64,000 bases of DNA from Leclercia sp. S52 (GCF_039727615.1 NZ_CP152474.1:1488001-1552000), one strand, 5' to 3'; shown: positions 55,092-64,000, counted from the first letter of the stretch. Numbers and translations: made by a program. Notes: generated by a model not told the origin, from the sequence alone.

Positions 55092-55784
55092 ATGAAGCAG
55101 ATCCTGCTGGTGGAGGACGACGGCGATATCGCCGCGTTACTGCGCCTCAATTTAGAAGACGAAGGCTATGCGATCACCCATGAGGCGGACGGGGGCAGGG
55201 CGCTGCACCTGCTCGGCCAGGCCCACTGGGATGCGGTGATCCTCGACCTGATGCTGCCCAACGTTGACGGGCTGACCCTCTGCCGGGCGATCCGCCAACG
55301 CGACCACTACCTGCCGGTGATTATTATCAGCGCCCGCAGCAGTGAAACCGAGCGCATTCTGGGCCTCGAAACCGGGGCCGATGACTATCTCGCCAAACCC
55401 TTCTCGGTGCAGGAGCTGGTGGCGCGCATTCGGGCGCTGTTCCGCCGTCAGCAGGCGATGGGCCAGCAGACCTCCGGGCTTATTACCGCCCACGGCCTGA
55501 CCATCGACCCGCTGGCCCGCAGCGTGCTGCTGCACGGCGAGGTGGTGGATCTCACCCCGCGTGAGTTCGATTTACTCTACTTTTTCGCCCGCCATCCCGG
55601 GGAGGTCTTCTCCCGCCTGGCCCTGCTTGAGCAGGTCTGGGGATATCAGCACGAAGGCTACGAACACACCGTCAACACCCACATCAACCGCCTGCGGGTA
55701 AAAATTGAAAAAGACGCCGCCGAGCCGGAGGTGATCCGCACCGTCTGGGGCAAAGGCTACCGGTTTGCCAGGGAGGCGGAATGA
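55092..55784 (+). CDS. OmpR-family response regulator
   Basis: A 230-residue response regulator. The receiver domain shows VEDDGDI (acidic pair), the phosphoacceptor Asp52 in AVILDLMLPN, and YLAKPFSV (Lys near 104). The C-terminal winged helix contains LTPREFDLLYFFARHPGEVFS and THINRLRVKIEKDAAEP. It is next to its kinase (4-base ATGA overlap). E. coli has no such pair between rlmC and artJ. The stimulus is unknown; the family includes regulators of envelope and metal stress. Confidence 0.93.
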   Translation: MKQILLVEDDGDIAALLRLNLEDEGYAITHEADGGRALHLLGQAHWDAVILDLMLPNVDGLTLCRAIRQRDHYLPVIIISARSSETERILGLETGADDYLAKPFSVQELVARIRALFRRQQAMGQQTSGLITAHGLTIDPLARSVLLHGEVVDLTPREFDLLYFFARHPGEVFSRLALLEQVWGYQHEGYEHTVNTHINRLRVKIEKDAAEPEVIRTVWGKGYRFAREAE

Positions 55785-57237
55785 CGCGTCGTCTGACCCT
55801 GCTGTTTATCCTGTTGCTGACGGGCTGTGCGGCGGTGGCCTGCGCGGTACAGCTCTGGACCAGCATGCAGTACGGCAACGCCATGGTGCAGCGTCTCTCC
55901 GGCGGGCTGGCGCAGCACATCGCCCAGCGTGAAACCCTGCTGGACGCCAACGGGCAGGTCGACCGCACCCGGCTCAAGCCGCTGTTCGACCGGCTGATGA
56001 CCTTTAACCCCAGCGTGGAGCTCTACATTCTCTCCCCGGACGGGGAGATCCTCGCGGATGCCGCGCCGCCGGGGCATATCAAACGGCAGAAGCTCGCCGT
56101 GGCACCGGTTCAGCAGTTTCTCAGCGGCGGGATGATGCCGGTCTACGGGGACGATCCCCGCACCCTGACGGGAGAGAAGGTTTTCAGCGCCGTGCCGCTG
56201 CATCAGGACGGCGTGCTGCGCGGCTATCTGTACATCATTTTGCAGGGGGGAAGAGCTGAACGCGCTGGCGGAGCGGGCGTGGCAGAAAACGCTGTGGAGC
56301 ACGGTGCTCTGGTCGCTGCTGCTGGTGGCCCTTTTCGGCGCGCTGGCGGGCGGCCTGGTCTGGTACTGGGTCACCCGGCCGGTGAAGCAGTTAACCGACG
56401 AGGTGAGCGGCCTGGATCGGGAAAGTATGCACGTCATCAAGCAGCTGGCCGCCCAGCCTTCGCAGGTCGCCCCGTCTGACGAGGTGGCCCTGCTGCGTAA
56501 CACCTTTATTGAACTGGCGCAGCAGATCGCCAGCCAGTGGGATCAGCTGGCGGACAGCGACCGGCAGCGCCGGGAGTTTATCGCCAATATTTCCCACGAT
56601 CTGCGCACCCCGCTGACCTCCCTGCTTGGGTATCTGGAGACTCTGTCGCTGAAATCCGGCACGCTCTCGCCGCAGGAGACGCAGCACTATCTCTCTATCG
56701 CCCTGCGCCAGGGGCATAAGGTTCGCCATCTGTCCCAGCAGCTGTTTGAGCTGGCGCGCCTTGAGCACGGCAGCATTAAGCCGCAGCGGGAGCGCTTTGC
56801 CATCGGGGAGCTGATCTCCGACGTGGCGCAAAAGTTTGATCTGGCGGTGGAGACCCGCCAGCTCCGGCTGCATATCGACGTGCCGCGCCAGCTGCCGATG
56901 ATCAATGCCGATCTGTCAATGATCGAGCGGGTCGTCACGAATCTGCTGGATAACGCCATCCGTCATACCCCGCCGGGCGGCGAGATTGGCCTGAAAGTGT
57001 GGCTGCAGGGCGAGCAGCTGCAGGTGGAGGTGACTGACAGCGGGCCGGGCGTGGATGAGCATCTGCGCGATCAGCTGTTTATGCGGCCATCGGCGCTGAG
57101 CCAGCAGGCGTCACGGGATAATCGCGGCGGGCTGGGGCTGTTGATCGTCAAAAGAATGCTGGAGCTGCACGGAGGGGGGGATCAGGCTGATGGAAGCGGC
57201 GAACGGAGCCCGTTTTCGCTTCTTTGTGCCGCTGTGA
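55781..57237 (+). CDS. Sensor histidine kinase (two frameshifts)
   Basis: A 484-residue (if repaired) membrane kinase. Segments: a first hydrophobic helix (about 5-27), a periplasmic sensor of about 140 residues, a second helix (TVLWSLLLVALFGALAGGLV), HAMP, the HisKA box ANISHDLRTPLTSLLGYLET with the phospho-His, and the ATPase motifs NLLDNAIRHTPPGGE (N box), DSGPGVDE (G1) and GGLGLLIVKRMLELHGG (G2). The frame breaks in the G6 run 56245-56250 (expected G5) and the G7 run 57174-57180 (expected G6); after repair the end reads LMEAANGARFRFFVPL. Probable sequencing errors. Confidence 0.9.
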
Positions 57238-57242
57238 GTAAC

Positions 57243-57319
57243 GCCGGGTGGCGGCTTCGCCTTACCCGGCCTACGAATGATGCGGTTTTGTAGGCCGGGT
57301 AAGCGCAGCGCCACCCGGC
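57243..57319. repeat. REP pair between the sensor kinase and artJ
   Basis: GCCGGGTGGCGGC...CCCGGCCTAC (57243-57274) and GTAGGCCGGGTAAGC...ACCCGGC (57290-57319), inverted, between convergent genes. Confidence 0.9.
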
Positions 57320-57328
57320 ACAACAATC

Positions 57329-58060
57329 TTACTGCGGGAACCACTGGTCGCTGATTTTCTGGTACGTGCCGTCCGCTTTAATCGCTTTCAGCGCGCCGTT
57401 CAGTTTCTCCACCAGCGCTTTGTTATCCGGACGCACCGCGATGCCCAGACCGGTACCGAAGTACTGCGGGTCGGTGACTTTATCCGTTGCGGTGCCCAGC
57501 TGCGGGTTGGTTTTCAGCCACTCGTTCACTACCGCCGTGTCGCCAAACACGCCATCGATACGGCCATTCTTCAGGTCGATAATCGCGTTCTGGTAGCTGT
57601 CATAGGCCACGGTTTTCACTTCCGGATGCTTATCCTGCAGGTATTTCTGGTGCGTGGTGCCGTTTTCCATCCCGATGCGCTTGCCTTTCAGCTCATCAAA
57701 GGATTTGTAAGCCCCTTTCTTCGCAATCACCACCGCAGAGTTGGCGTAGTACGGCTCGGTGAAGGTCACCTGCTTGCTACGCTCCGGGGTGATGTCCATA
57801 CCTGAGATCACCGCGTCATATTTTTTGAATTTCAGGGACGGGATCAGGCTGTCAAAGGCGTGGTTAGTAAAGGTGCACTCGGCCTTCATCTGGGTACAGA
57901 GCGCTTTCGCGAGATCGATATCAAAACCGACGATCTGGTTGCTGGCATCCAGCGATTCGAACGGCGGATAGGTAGCGGAAACACCGAAGTTGATTTTATC
58001 GGCGGCAGAAGCGCCCGCGGCGAAGGTTGCCAGTAAAGCGGCCAGAACTAACTTTTTCAT
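57329..58060 (-). CDS. artJ: Arginine-binding periplasmic protein ArtJ
   Basis: A 243-residue binding protein specific for L-arginine that feeds the ArtMQP permease. Signal peptide residues 1-19 (ATFAAGASA cut). Family 3 motifs are GVSATYPPFESLDASNQIVGFDIDLAKAL and SGMDITPERSKQV, with the terminal KISDQWFPQ. Same length and ends as E. coli ArtJ. Transcribed alone, from a promoter with ArgR boxes. The paralogue artI lies at 59626. Confidence 0.96.
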   Translation of the reverse strand: MKKLVLAALLATFAAGASAADKINFGVSATYPPFESLDASNQIVGFDIDLAKALCTQMKAECTFTNHAFDSLIPSLKFKKYDAVISGMDITPERSKQVTFTEPYYANSAVVIAKKGAYKSFDELKGKRIGMENGTTHQKYLQDKHPEVKTVAYDSYQNAIIDLKNGRIDGVFGDTAVVNEWLKTNPQLGTATDKVTDPQYFGTGLGIAVRPDNKALVEKLNGALKAIKADGTYQKISDQWFPQ

Positions 58061-58129
58061 TGTGAAGCTCCCGTCTGTCAATCTTGTCATTATGTGCCGT
58101 GTCTGCGGCTGGGAGTTACAATGCCACTG

Positions 58130-58168
58130 AATGAATTTGTATGCAATAAAAATGATTAACTATTATTT
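58130..58168 (-). promoter_or_regulatory. ArgR (ARG) box pair upstream of artJ
   Basis: TGAAT-TTGT-ATGCA (58132-58145) and TGATT-AACT-ATTAT (58153-58166) resemble the ARG-box core TGAAT-WWWW-ATTCA; their centres are 21 bases apart, the usual spacing of paired ARG boxes. They lie 72-106 bases before the artJ start codon. artJ is known to be repressed by ArgR-arginine. Confidence 0.65.
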
Positions 58169-58175
58169 TAACCAT

Positions 58176-58215
58176 AAAAAAAGGCGGACAGTTGTTAGAC
58201 TTGCCCGCCTTTTTT
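58176..58215 (-). terminator. Intrinsic terminator of the artPIQM operon
   Basis: AAAAAAGGCGG and CCGCCTTTTTT (11-bp perfect arms, 17-base loop), 20 bases after the artM stop codon on the minus strand. T-runs on both sides make it bidirectional. Confidence 0.9.
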
Positions 58216-58234
58216 AATCACTTTGTATGCAGTT

Positions 58235-58903
58235 TTAGTTGCGGCGCTCGAACGCCAGCGCTCTACGCTCAACCAGACGCATCAGCAGGGTGAGCAGGCC
58301 GTTGACCACCAGGTAGATCACCCCGGCGGCACCAAACACCATCACATCGTAGGTGCGTCCGTACAGCAGCTGTCCGTGGCCCATCACCTCCATCAGGGTG
58401 ATGGTGTAGGCCAGGGATGTACTCTTGAACACCAGCACTACTTCGTTGGAGTACGAGGAGAGGGCGCGCTTGAAAGCGTACGGCAGCAGGATCGCCAGCG
58501 TGTCTTTCTTGCTCATCCCCAGCGCACCGCACGACTGCCACTGCCCGTCCGGAATGGCGCGGATCGCACCATAGAACAGCTGCGTGGTGTAGGCGGCGCT
58601 GTTCAGCGACAGGGCCAGCAGGGCGCACAGCCACGGCTCGGAGAGCAGATGCCACAGCACCGGATACTCCTGCAGCGTCGGGAACTGGCCCGGGCCGTAG
58701 TAAATCAGGAAGATCTGCACCAGCAGCGGGGTGCCGGTAAACAGGGTGATGTAGCCGCGCACGATCCACACCAGCACCGGCGTTTTCAGCGTCAGGATGA
58801 TGGTGAAAATCAACGCCAGCACCAGCGCCACGATAATGGAGGCGACGGTCAGCGTCAGGCTGGTGTGCAGCCCTTTCATCAGTTCGGGTAAGTAATCCAG
58901 CAT
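58235..58903 (-). CDS. artM: Arginine ABC transporter permease ArtM
   Basis: A 222-residue permease with the His/Glu/Gln family fold (HisM type). The EAA-type loop is QSCGALGMSKKDTLAILLPYAFKR. Length equals E. coli ArtM (222). Its start overlaps the stop of artQ (ATGA-like), and it is the last gene of artPIQM. Confidence 0.96.
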   Translation of the reverse strand: MLDYLPELMKGLHTSLTLTVASIIVALVLALIFTIILTLKTPVLVWIVRGYITLFTGTPLLVQIFLIYYGPGQFPTLQEYPVLWHLLSEPWLCALLALSLNSAAYTTQLFYGAIRAIPDGQWQSCGALGMSKKDTLAILLPYAFKRALSSYSNEVVLVFKSTSLAYTITLMEVMGHGQLLYGRTYDVMVFGAAGVIYLVVNGLLTLLMRLVERRALAFERRN

Positions 58904-59619
58904 CAGCCTGGTCTCCGTTCAAAACGCGTCGCACGCAGGTCAATACGCTTGAGGATGTACTGACTGAGCAACGTGATCACCAGGTAGATAGCCGCCGCCA
59001 CGATGTACCAGGTAAAAGGCTCCTGGGTACGGGTGGCGATGCTTTTGGTCTGCAGCATCAGGTCGTTGACGCTGATTAAGCTCACCAGAGCGGTATCTTT
59101 CAGCAGCACCAGCCACTGGTTACCGAGGCCCGGCAGGGCATGACGCCACATCTGCGGCATCACCAGACGGAAGAAGATCGCCGTTTTCGACAGCCCCAGC
59201 GCCTGACCGGACTCCCACTGACCCACCGGCACCGCTTTCAGCGCGCCGCGCAGGGTCTGCGAGGCATAGGCGGAATAGAGCAGGGAGAGAGCAATCACGC
59301 CGCACAGGAACGGGCTGACGTCGAAGTTTTCGATCTGCATCTGAATCGGGATCTGCACCACGCCCAGATTGAGCGTAAAGCCGTCCGACAGCATCAACAG
59401 CAGCTGCGAGGAGCCGAAATAGATAAACAGGACCACCAGGATTTCCGGCAGGCCGCGCAGAAGGGTCACCAGTGCAGAGCCGGTCCAGGCGACAGGTCGC
59501 CACTTAGCCGACTCCCACACGGCAAAGATCATCGCCAGCACCAGGCCGATGATCAGCGCACAAACGGCAAGGCCGACGGTCATCCCGGCGGCGCTTGCTA
59601 ATGGAAAAATTTCGTTCAT
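58903..59619 (-). CDS. artQ: Arginine ABC transporter permease ArtQ
   Basis: A 238-residue permease pairing with ArtM. The EAA loop is [20 protein letters not shown]; five hydrophobic segments. Length equals E. coli ArtQ (238). The one-base overlap with artM and 6-base gap from artI indicate one transcript. Confidence 0.96.
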   Translation of the reverse strand: MNEIFPLASAAGMTVGLAVCALIIGLVLAMIFAVWESAKWRPVAWTGSALVTLLRGLPEILVVLFIYFGSSQLLLMLSDGFTLNLGVVQIPIQMQIENFDVSPFLCGVIALSLLYSAYASQTLRGALKAVPVGQWESGQALGLSKTAIFFRLVMPQMWRHALPGLGNQWLVLLKDTALVSLISVNDLMLQTKSIATRTQEPFTWYIVAAAIYLVITLLSQYILKRIDLRATRFERRPG

Positions 59620-59625
59620 CAGATC

Positions 59626-60357
59626 TTACTTCTGGAACCATTTTTTATAGATGGAATCGTAAGTGCCATCTTTCTTCACTTTTTCCAGCGCGGTGTTGAA
59701 TTTCTGCTGCAGCGCGGTGTTACCCTGGCGCACGGCAATACCCAGACCGGTACCGAAGTAATCTTTATCCGTCACTTTATCGCCGACCGCAGCCAGCTTG
59801 TCGTTGGCCTTCAGCCATTCGGTGACCACCGCGTTGTCACCAAAGACGGCATCAATACGGCCGTTCTGCAGATCCAGACGGGCGTTCTGGTAGCTGTCGT
59901 AAGGGACGGTGGTGATTTCCGGGTGCTTATCCATGATGAATTTCTGGTGGGTGGTACCGTTCTGCACGCCCACTTTCTTGCCTTTCAGCGCATCAATAGA
60001 CGCGTATTTGCCCTTCTGACCGATGAACAGGGCAGAGTTCTCGTAATACGGGGTGCTGAACAGAACCTGCTTCTCACGCTCAGGGGTGATATCCATACCG
60101 GCCATCACCGCGTCGATACGGCGAAACTTCAGGCTCGGGATCAGGCTGTCGAAAGACTGATTGGCGAAGGTACAGGTGGCGTCGATCTCTTTACACAGGG
60201 CGTTCGCCAGATCCACATCGAAGCCGACGATCTTGTTGTTGGCATCCATAGACTCAAACGGAGGGTAGGAGGCTTCGGTGGCGAAACGAATGGTCTCAGC
60301 GGCTGTTGCCGAGAGGCTAACGCTTGCAAGCAGGGCGGCAATCACTAGTTTTTTCAT
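59626..60357 (-). CDS. artI: Arginine/ornithine-type periplasmic binding protein ArtI
   Basis: A 243-residue binding protein; signal peptide 1-19 (SLSATAA cut). It shares the fold of ArtJ: ATEASYPPFESMDANNKIVG, AVMAGMDITPEREKQ, and the terminal DSIYKKWFQK. The start at 60357 is chosen by alignment; a longer frame extends to 60477 without a signal-peptide start. Ligand affinity differs from ArtJ in E. coli, where ArtI does not bind arginine strongly. Between artP and artQ. Confidence 0.95.
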   Translation of the reverse strand: MKKLVIAALLASVSLSATAAETIRFATEASYPPFESMDANNKIVGFDVDLANALCKEIDATCTFANQSFDSLIPSLKFRRIDAVMAGMDITPEREKQVLFSTPYYENSALFIGQKGKYASIDALKGKKVGVQNGTTHQKFIMDKHPEITTVPYDSYQNARLDLQNGRIDAVFGDNAVVTEWLKANDKLAAVGDKVTDKDYFGTGLGIAVRQGNTALQQKFNTALEKVKKDGTYDSIYKKWFQK

Positions 60358-60376
60358 TGTCGTTTTCTCGATTCGA

Positions 60377-61105
60377 TTAGTGAGACAGATAATTTCTGAA
60401 CGCGTCGGTCTGCGGCTGGGCAAAGCAGCTCGCATCCCCTTGCTCGACGATATGACCGTTTTCCATATAGACCACACGACTGGCGGTTTTACGCGCCACT
60501 TCCACTTCGTGGGTTACGATCACCTGCGTAATGTTGGTTTCCGCCAGCTCGCGAATAATGCTGACGATCTGGGCGGTGATTTCCGGGTCCAGCGCGGCGG
60601 TCGGTTCGTCAAACAGCAGCACGGCAGGCTCCATCATCAGGGCGCGGGCAATGGCCACACGCTGCTGCTGACCGCCGGAGAGGTGCAGCGGATAACGATC
60701 GCTGTAGGGCTTCAGGCGCAGACGTTCCAGCAGCTTCTCGGCACGGGCCAGCGCCTGCTCTTTGGAGAGGCCCAGCACGCGGCACGGCGCTTCGATCAGG
60801 TTCTGCTGCACGGTGAGGTGCGGCCAGAGATTGTATTGCTGGAAGACCATACCGACGTTCTGACGCAGATCGCGGATCGCTTTCTCAGACGGCGCTTTGG
60901 CAAAATTAAAGTGATTACCGGCGATATCCAGAGTACCGGAGCGCGGCATTTCAAGCAGATTGAGGACGCGAAGCAGCGAGCTTTTACCCGCGCCGCTTGG
61001 GCCTAACAGCACCAGCGTTTCGCCCTCAGGACAATTCAGTGTGATGTCGAACAGCGCCTGGTGTGCGCCGTAGAAGCAGTTAATGCCGTTTAGTTGAATA
61101 CTCAT
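60377..61105 (-). CDS. artP: Arginine ABC transporter ATPase ArtP
   Basis: A 242-residue ATPase. Walker [13 protein letters not shown], signature [19 protein letters not shown], Walker [16 protein letters not shown]-loop [10 protein letters not shown]. Length equals E. coli ArtP (242). It is the first gene of artPIQM; the 200 bases upstream are AT-rich and may include a weak ARG-box-like element. Confidence 0.97.
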   Translation of the reverse strand: MSIQLNGINCFYGAHQALFDITLNCPEGETLVLLGPSGAGKSSLLRVLNLLEMPRSGTLDIAGNHFNFAKAPSEKAIRDLRQNVGMVFQQYNLWPHLTVQQNLIEAPCRVLGLSKEQALARAEKLLERLRLKPYSDRYPLHLSGGQQQRVAIARALMMEPAVLLFDEPTAALDPEITAQIVSIIRELAETNITQVIVTHEVEVARKTASRVVYMENGHIVEQGDASCFAQPQTDAFRNYLSH

Positions 61106-61318
61106 CGGGGCAGTCTTTACTCATCCAGGCAATCTATAGCAATTGAGGCCGCAAATAGTACCGTTGACAGAATAGTTATGCAATATTTATGCGTTAAAAG
61201 TTAAATATAAACCGAATCTATCCCTAAACATAGCACAAAGTAGCGAGCGGAGATGGCGACGAGAATAAATGTCGGCATTCCTCACGAAATGCCAGACATT
61301 TTGCGGGGTTTTATCTGC

Positions 61319-61837
61319 TTAACGGTTCTCAATAGACTGGCGTAGGGTGCCCGCCGGGGCATGGACGCTTCCGCCGAGGTAGCGCACGTCATCAATGGCC
61401 CAGCACTGGCCTTCGCGGATCATCAGCACTTCATCCTGCCAGCTTTCGCTGCCCTGGGTCAGTTTCACCCGCAGCGGAATATTGCGCGCATCGGTATTGG
61501 GGATGGTCGAGGCGCTGGCAACTTCGGCCGTTTGCGGCGCAATGGTGCGGCTGGAGAACGGATCGTCTTTCAGCAGGTTTTTATGCTGCGGATCGCGGCT
61601 GGCATCGCTCAGCAGCTGGGCCAGGTTATCGCTCAGGTATGGGCGCAGCGCGGTGTAGTCATTGCTGCTGTGCGAAATGCGATAGTCATAGAACTGTTGA
61701 GCCACGGCATCCGGACCGCCGGTGATGCAGCTGCCGCTGCGGGTTCCGATATCCTTAAAAGCCGGGGTGACCGGGGTCGTGCAGGCGCTGAGCAGCAGCG
61801 CGCACGGCACTAAAAGCGTCAAAGCAGAATAGCGCAT
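61319..61837 (-). CDS. ybjP: Lipoprotein YbjP
   Basis: A 172-residue lipoprotein. The signal peptide with lipobox LLLSAC ends at about residue 19. It matches E. coli YbjP (171) through GPDAVAQQFYDYRI, NDYTALRPYLSDNLAQLLSDA, DDPFSSRT and the tail GTLRQSIENR. Start 61837 is preferred by alignment. Function unknown. Divergent from ybjQ. Confidence 0.93.
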   Translation of the reverse strand: MRYSALTLLVPCALLLSACTTPVTPAFKDIGTRSGSCITGGPDAVAQQFYDYRISHSSNDYTALRPYLSDNLAQLLSDASRDPQHKNLLKDDPFSSRTIAPQTAEVASASTIPNTDARNIPLRVKLTQGSESWQDEVLMIREGQCWAIDDVRYLGGSVHAPAGTLRQSIENR

Positions 61838-61946
61838 GTTGATTTCCTTATTAGGCTGCAATAATTAACTAACCTTTAAATGATAGCGTAACGATCGGAT
61901 AATGGTTTTGTTCTTAATCGGTTAGGCAGGTAACAAGGAGACAATG

Positions 61947-62270
61947 ATGCAATTTTCAACCACTCCCACTCTGGAAGGACAGCCGATCAGCGAATACTGC
62001 GGCGTGGTGACCGGCGAAGCCATTCTTGGGGCCAATATCTTCCGCGACTTTTTTGCCGGTATCCGCGATATCGTTGGTGGCCGCTCCGGGGCCTATGAGA
62101 AAGAGTTGCGTAAAGCCCGTGAGATCGCCTTCAAAGAGCTGGGCGAGCAGGCGAAGGCGCTGGGCGCCGATGCCGTGGTGGGTATCGACATCGACTACGA
62201 AACCGTCGGTAAAGACGCCAGCATGCTGATGGTCAGCGTCAGCGGTACGGCGGTGAAAACCCGCCGATGA
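61947..62270 (+). CDS. ybjQ: YbjQ family protein (UPF0145)
   Basis: A 107-residue protein of the UPF0145 heavy-metal-binding-domain-like family. E. coli YbjQ is nearly identical: [53 protein letters not shown] 61947 is preferred to ATG 61944 because AAGGAG then lies 6 bases away. Stop overlaps the amiD start by 4 bases. Confidence 0.95.
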   Translation: MQFSTTPTLEGQPISEYCGVVTGEAILGANIFRDFFAGIRDIVGGRSGAYEKELRKAREIAFKELGEQAKALGADAVVGIDIDYETVGKDASMLMVSVSGTAVKTRR

Positions 62271-63097
62271 AGTGTGCCATTGTGCCCGTCCTGCTGGCGC
62301 TGCTGCTGGCAGGCTGTGCGACAGAAAAAGGGGTCGTGGATAAAGGCGCTTACGAGCTGGATACCCGGCGTCAGGCCCAGGCGGCTTACCCGCGCATCAA
62401 AGTGCTGGTGATCCACTACACCGCCGACGACTTCGACAGCTCGCTGGCCACCCTGACCGATAAAAACGTCAGCTCCCACTATTTGATCCCGGCGATCCCG
62501 CCGCAGCACAACGGCAAGCCGCGGATCTGGCAGCTGGTGCCGGAGCGCGATCTGGCCTGGCATGCCGGAGTCAGCTTCTGGCGCGGCGCGACCCGGATTA
62601 ATGACACCTCGATCGGTATTGAGCTGGAAAACCGCGGCTGGCAAAAAAGCGGCGGACAGAAACGCTTCGTCCCGTTTGAACCGGCGCAGATTGCCGCCCT
62701 GATCCCGCTGGCAAAGGACATTATTCAGCGCTACGACATCAAGCCGCAGAACGTGGTGGCCCATGCTGATATCGCCCCGCAGCGCAAAGACGATCCGGGG
62801 CCGCTGTTTCCCTGGCAGGCGCTGGCGCAGCAGGGGATAGGGGCCTGGCCGGATCCGGCCCGGGTGGCGTTTTACCTCAACGGGCAGTCGCCGTATCAGC
62901 CGGTGGAGACGTCGGCCTTGCTCGATCTGTTAGCCCGTTACGGTTATGAGGTGCCGGAGAATATATCTTCAGCACAGCAAAAAAGAGTCATCATGGCGTT
63001 TCAGATGCATTTTCGCCCACAATTATGGAATGGTGTTTCTGATAAAGAAACAATGGCCATTGCCGAAGCCTTACTGGAAAAATACGGGCAGGGATAG
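62267..63097 (+). CDS. amiD: N-acetylmuramoyl-L-alanine amidase AmiD
   Basis: A 276-residue outer-membrane lipoprotein (lipobox LLLAGC, Cys17) that cleaves the bond between muramic acid and the peptide, including 1,6-anhydro forms. The amidase-2 domain has the zinc ligands in [14 protein letters not shown] and [14 protein letters not shown], with GIELENRGW between. The last 80 residues form the peptidoglycan-binding region. Translationally coupled to ybjQ. Confidence 0.95.
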   Translation: MKCAIVPVLLALLLAGCATEKGVVDKGAYELDTRRQAQAAYPRIKVLVIHYTADDFDSSLATLTDKNVSSHYLIPAIPPQHNGKPRIWQLVPERDLAWHAGVSFWRGATRINDTSIGIELENRGWQKSGGQKRFVPFEPAQIAALIPLAKDIIQRYDIKPQNVVAHADIAPQRKDDPGPLFPWQALAQQGIGAWPDPARVAFYLNGQSPYQPVETSALLDLLARYGYEVPENISSAQQKRVIMAFQMHFRPQLWNGVSDKETMAIAEALLEKYGQG

Positions 63098-63378
63098 CCC
63101 TAAAAAATAACCCTTTTTGAGTAATTTTACCTTATTTGATTGAGATTAATCTTAAGTACATCCGCAATTCATTTTTAGTTAATTGACTTAAAATTACCCA
63201 CATTTAATATGTACGCATAGCTTGCTAAGCAATTTAGCAAATAAAAACAAAATATGAGAGTTACTCTCAATAGAACGTACATCTTCTTTTTTATCTGAAC
63301 CTGATCCCTTTTTATCTGCTGTGACATTTCTGTCGCTGCACCTCTTTTATTTATAAAAAATTGAAAACAGGCATAATA
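63098..63378 (+). other. AT-rich upstream region of the IprA-like gene
   Basis: 281 bases with no coding frame. An inverted repeat TTGCTAA-GCAAT-TTAGCAA (63222-63240) could be an operator. The region is much more AT-rich than amiD, suggesting an insertion boundary. Confidence 0.4.
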
Positions 63379-64000
63379 ATGTTAAGTATCTACGGTAACA
63401 ATTGTCGTCCGCAACAGGCTATAGAAGCAATTATTGCAGCAACTGCTGATTGTCCGGAAAAAACGTTAAAGAAATGGCAGAAAATCGTCACTTCTGATAC
63501 CAATTATATTCAGGTTGTCGTGAGCGGAGAGGTAGAAATCCGCCGCATGTCCGATGAATTGAGCATGTTTACCATGCGTAATCAGAGCATTTTAGGTGTC
63601 GCAGCCGTTTACAACAATGCGGCACACATGTACGGCCTGGCCCGCACCACCACGGTGATCCGCACCATCAAAAAATCCGATTTCGAACGTATCATCCGCG
63701 AAAATAATCTCTGGGCTGAACTGACTCAGGTTCTGGTCTGGTATATTGGCATCCTTACTAAACGTGACGATGTCCTGGTTGCCCGCAGTGCCTATTCTGT
63801 GGTGCGTGAATTCCTGCTCGAAATTAATGATTTGATCGTTTTACATAAACGCGATGTTAATGTTTATGACTATATTCAGGAATACACTAACCTGGCACGC
63901 AGCACCATTATTAAAATTCTCTCCGACCTTAAGAAAGGTCACTATATCGTGGTCGAAAAAGGCAAGTTGATTACCATTAATAATCTGCCGGAGCGCTACT
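63379..64000 (+). CDS. YaiV/IprA-like transcriptional regulator (3' partial)
   Basis: At least 207 residues, cut by the window end. It starts MLSIYGNNCRPQQAIEAI. Residues about 40-115 are a cyclic-nucleotide-binding-like fold (IQVVVSGEVEIRRMS), followed by a helical linker (AELTQVLVWYIGILTKRDDV) and a winged helix (YTNLARSTIIKILSDLKKGH) and the tail VEKGKLITINNLPERY, which parallels E. coli YaiV (KGKLVAINRLPSEY) and Salmonella IprA, a regulator of peroxide and biofilm phenotypes. Only one or a few codons appear to be missing. In E. coli the next gene after amiD is a different one. Confidence 0.85.
   Translation, partial: MLSIYGNNCRPQQAIEAIIAATADCPEKTLKKWQKIVTSDTNYIQVVVSGEVEIRRMSDELSMFTMRNQSILGVAAVYNNAAHMYGLARTTTVIRTIKKSDFERIIRENNLWAELTQVLVWYIGILTKRDDVLVARSAYSVVREFLLEINDLIVLHKRDVNVYDYIQEYTNLARSTIIKILSDLKKGHYIVVEKGKLITINNLPERY

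Noticed and set aside
24974..57237. Mass pseudogenisation or mismatch-repair mutator strain
   Set aside because: All ten breaks are +1 in homopolymers; a mutator would give both signs, and intact genes with similar runs occur between them. Sequencing error is simpler.
61106..61318. ARG box ahead of artP
   Set aside because: TGCAATATTTATGC is only a partial match and has no partner 21 bases away.

Overview
The window is a chromosomal segment from a member of the Enterobacteriaceae close to Enterobacter, Leclercia or Lelliottia. The genus is inferred. The backbone follows the Escherichia coli order gsiD ... rimO, bssR, yliI, gstB, dacC, deoR, ybjG, mdfA, ybjI, ybjJ, rcdA, rybB, ybjL, ybjM, grxA, nfsA, rimK, ybjN, potFGHI, ybjO, rlmC, artJ, artMQIP, ybjP, ybjQ, amiD. 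Proteins are near-identical in length to their E. coli counterparts, coding DNA is GC-rich, and gaps carry REP-type palindromes.

Region by region. (1) 1-7.1 kb: the 3' part of gsiD, a small lipoprotein, six 56-bp tandem REP-derived repeats, an NfsA-like nitroreductase, a DJ-1/PfpI protein, a membrane PQQ dehydrogenase, an acetyltransferase and an unknown protein. (2) 7.5-15.0 kb: a LevR-type sigma-54 activator, then a mannose-family PTS (EIIA, B, C, D) with two SIS-domain deglycases. This matches the Salmonella gfr system for fructoselysine and glucoselysine, and a textbook -24/-12 promoter precedes gfrA. (3) 15.1-28.9 kb: mostly backbone, with a possible PD-(D/E)XK protein, a LysR regulator and a PAP2 phosphatase cotranscribed with ybjG behind a PmrA box. 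(4) 28.96-43.5 kb: a 14.6-kb block inserted between rcdA and the sRNA gene rybB. It holds an acyltransferase, an unknown inner-membrane/lipoprotein pair, a DUF2239 protein, a carotenoid cluster (crtE-idi-crtY-crtI-crtB, with crtZ convergent, no crtX) and an AT-rich stretch with two orphans and an FRG-domain protein. (5) 43.5-63.1 kb: backbone, including polyamine (pot) and arginine (art) transport, interrupted by an extra two-component system between rlmC and artJ. (6) The right edge holds a truncated YaiV/IprA-like regulator.

How the genes work together. The crt genes would take IPP/DMAPP through GGPP, phytoene, lycopene and beta-carotene to zeaxanthin, with no glucosylation. The gfr genes would import and phosphorylate Amadori products and split them into hexose phosphate plus lysine. 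The two art binding proteins share one permease, and artJ carries a properly spaced pair of ArgR boxes.

Quality warning. Ten reading-frame breaks were found in eight genes (gsiD, mdfA twice, idi, crtY, crtI, ybjM, potH and the sensor kinase twice). Every one is a single extra base in a homopolymer run, and removing it restores a full-length family member. This looks like systematic over-calling during sequencing rather than real gene decay, so these genes are annotated as whole genes with frameshifts.
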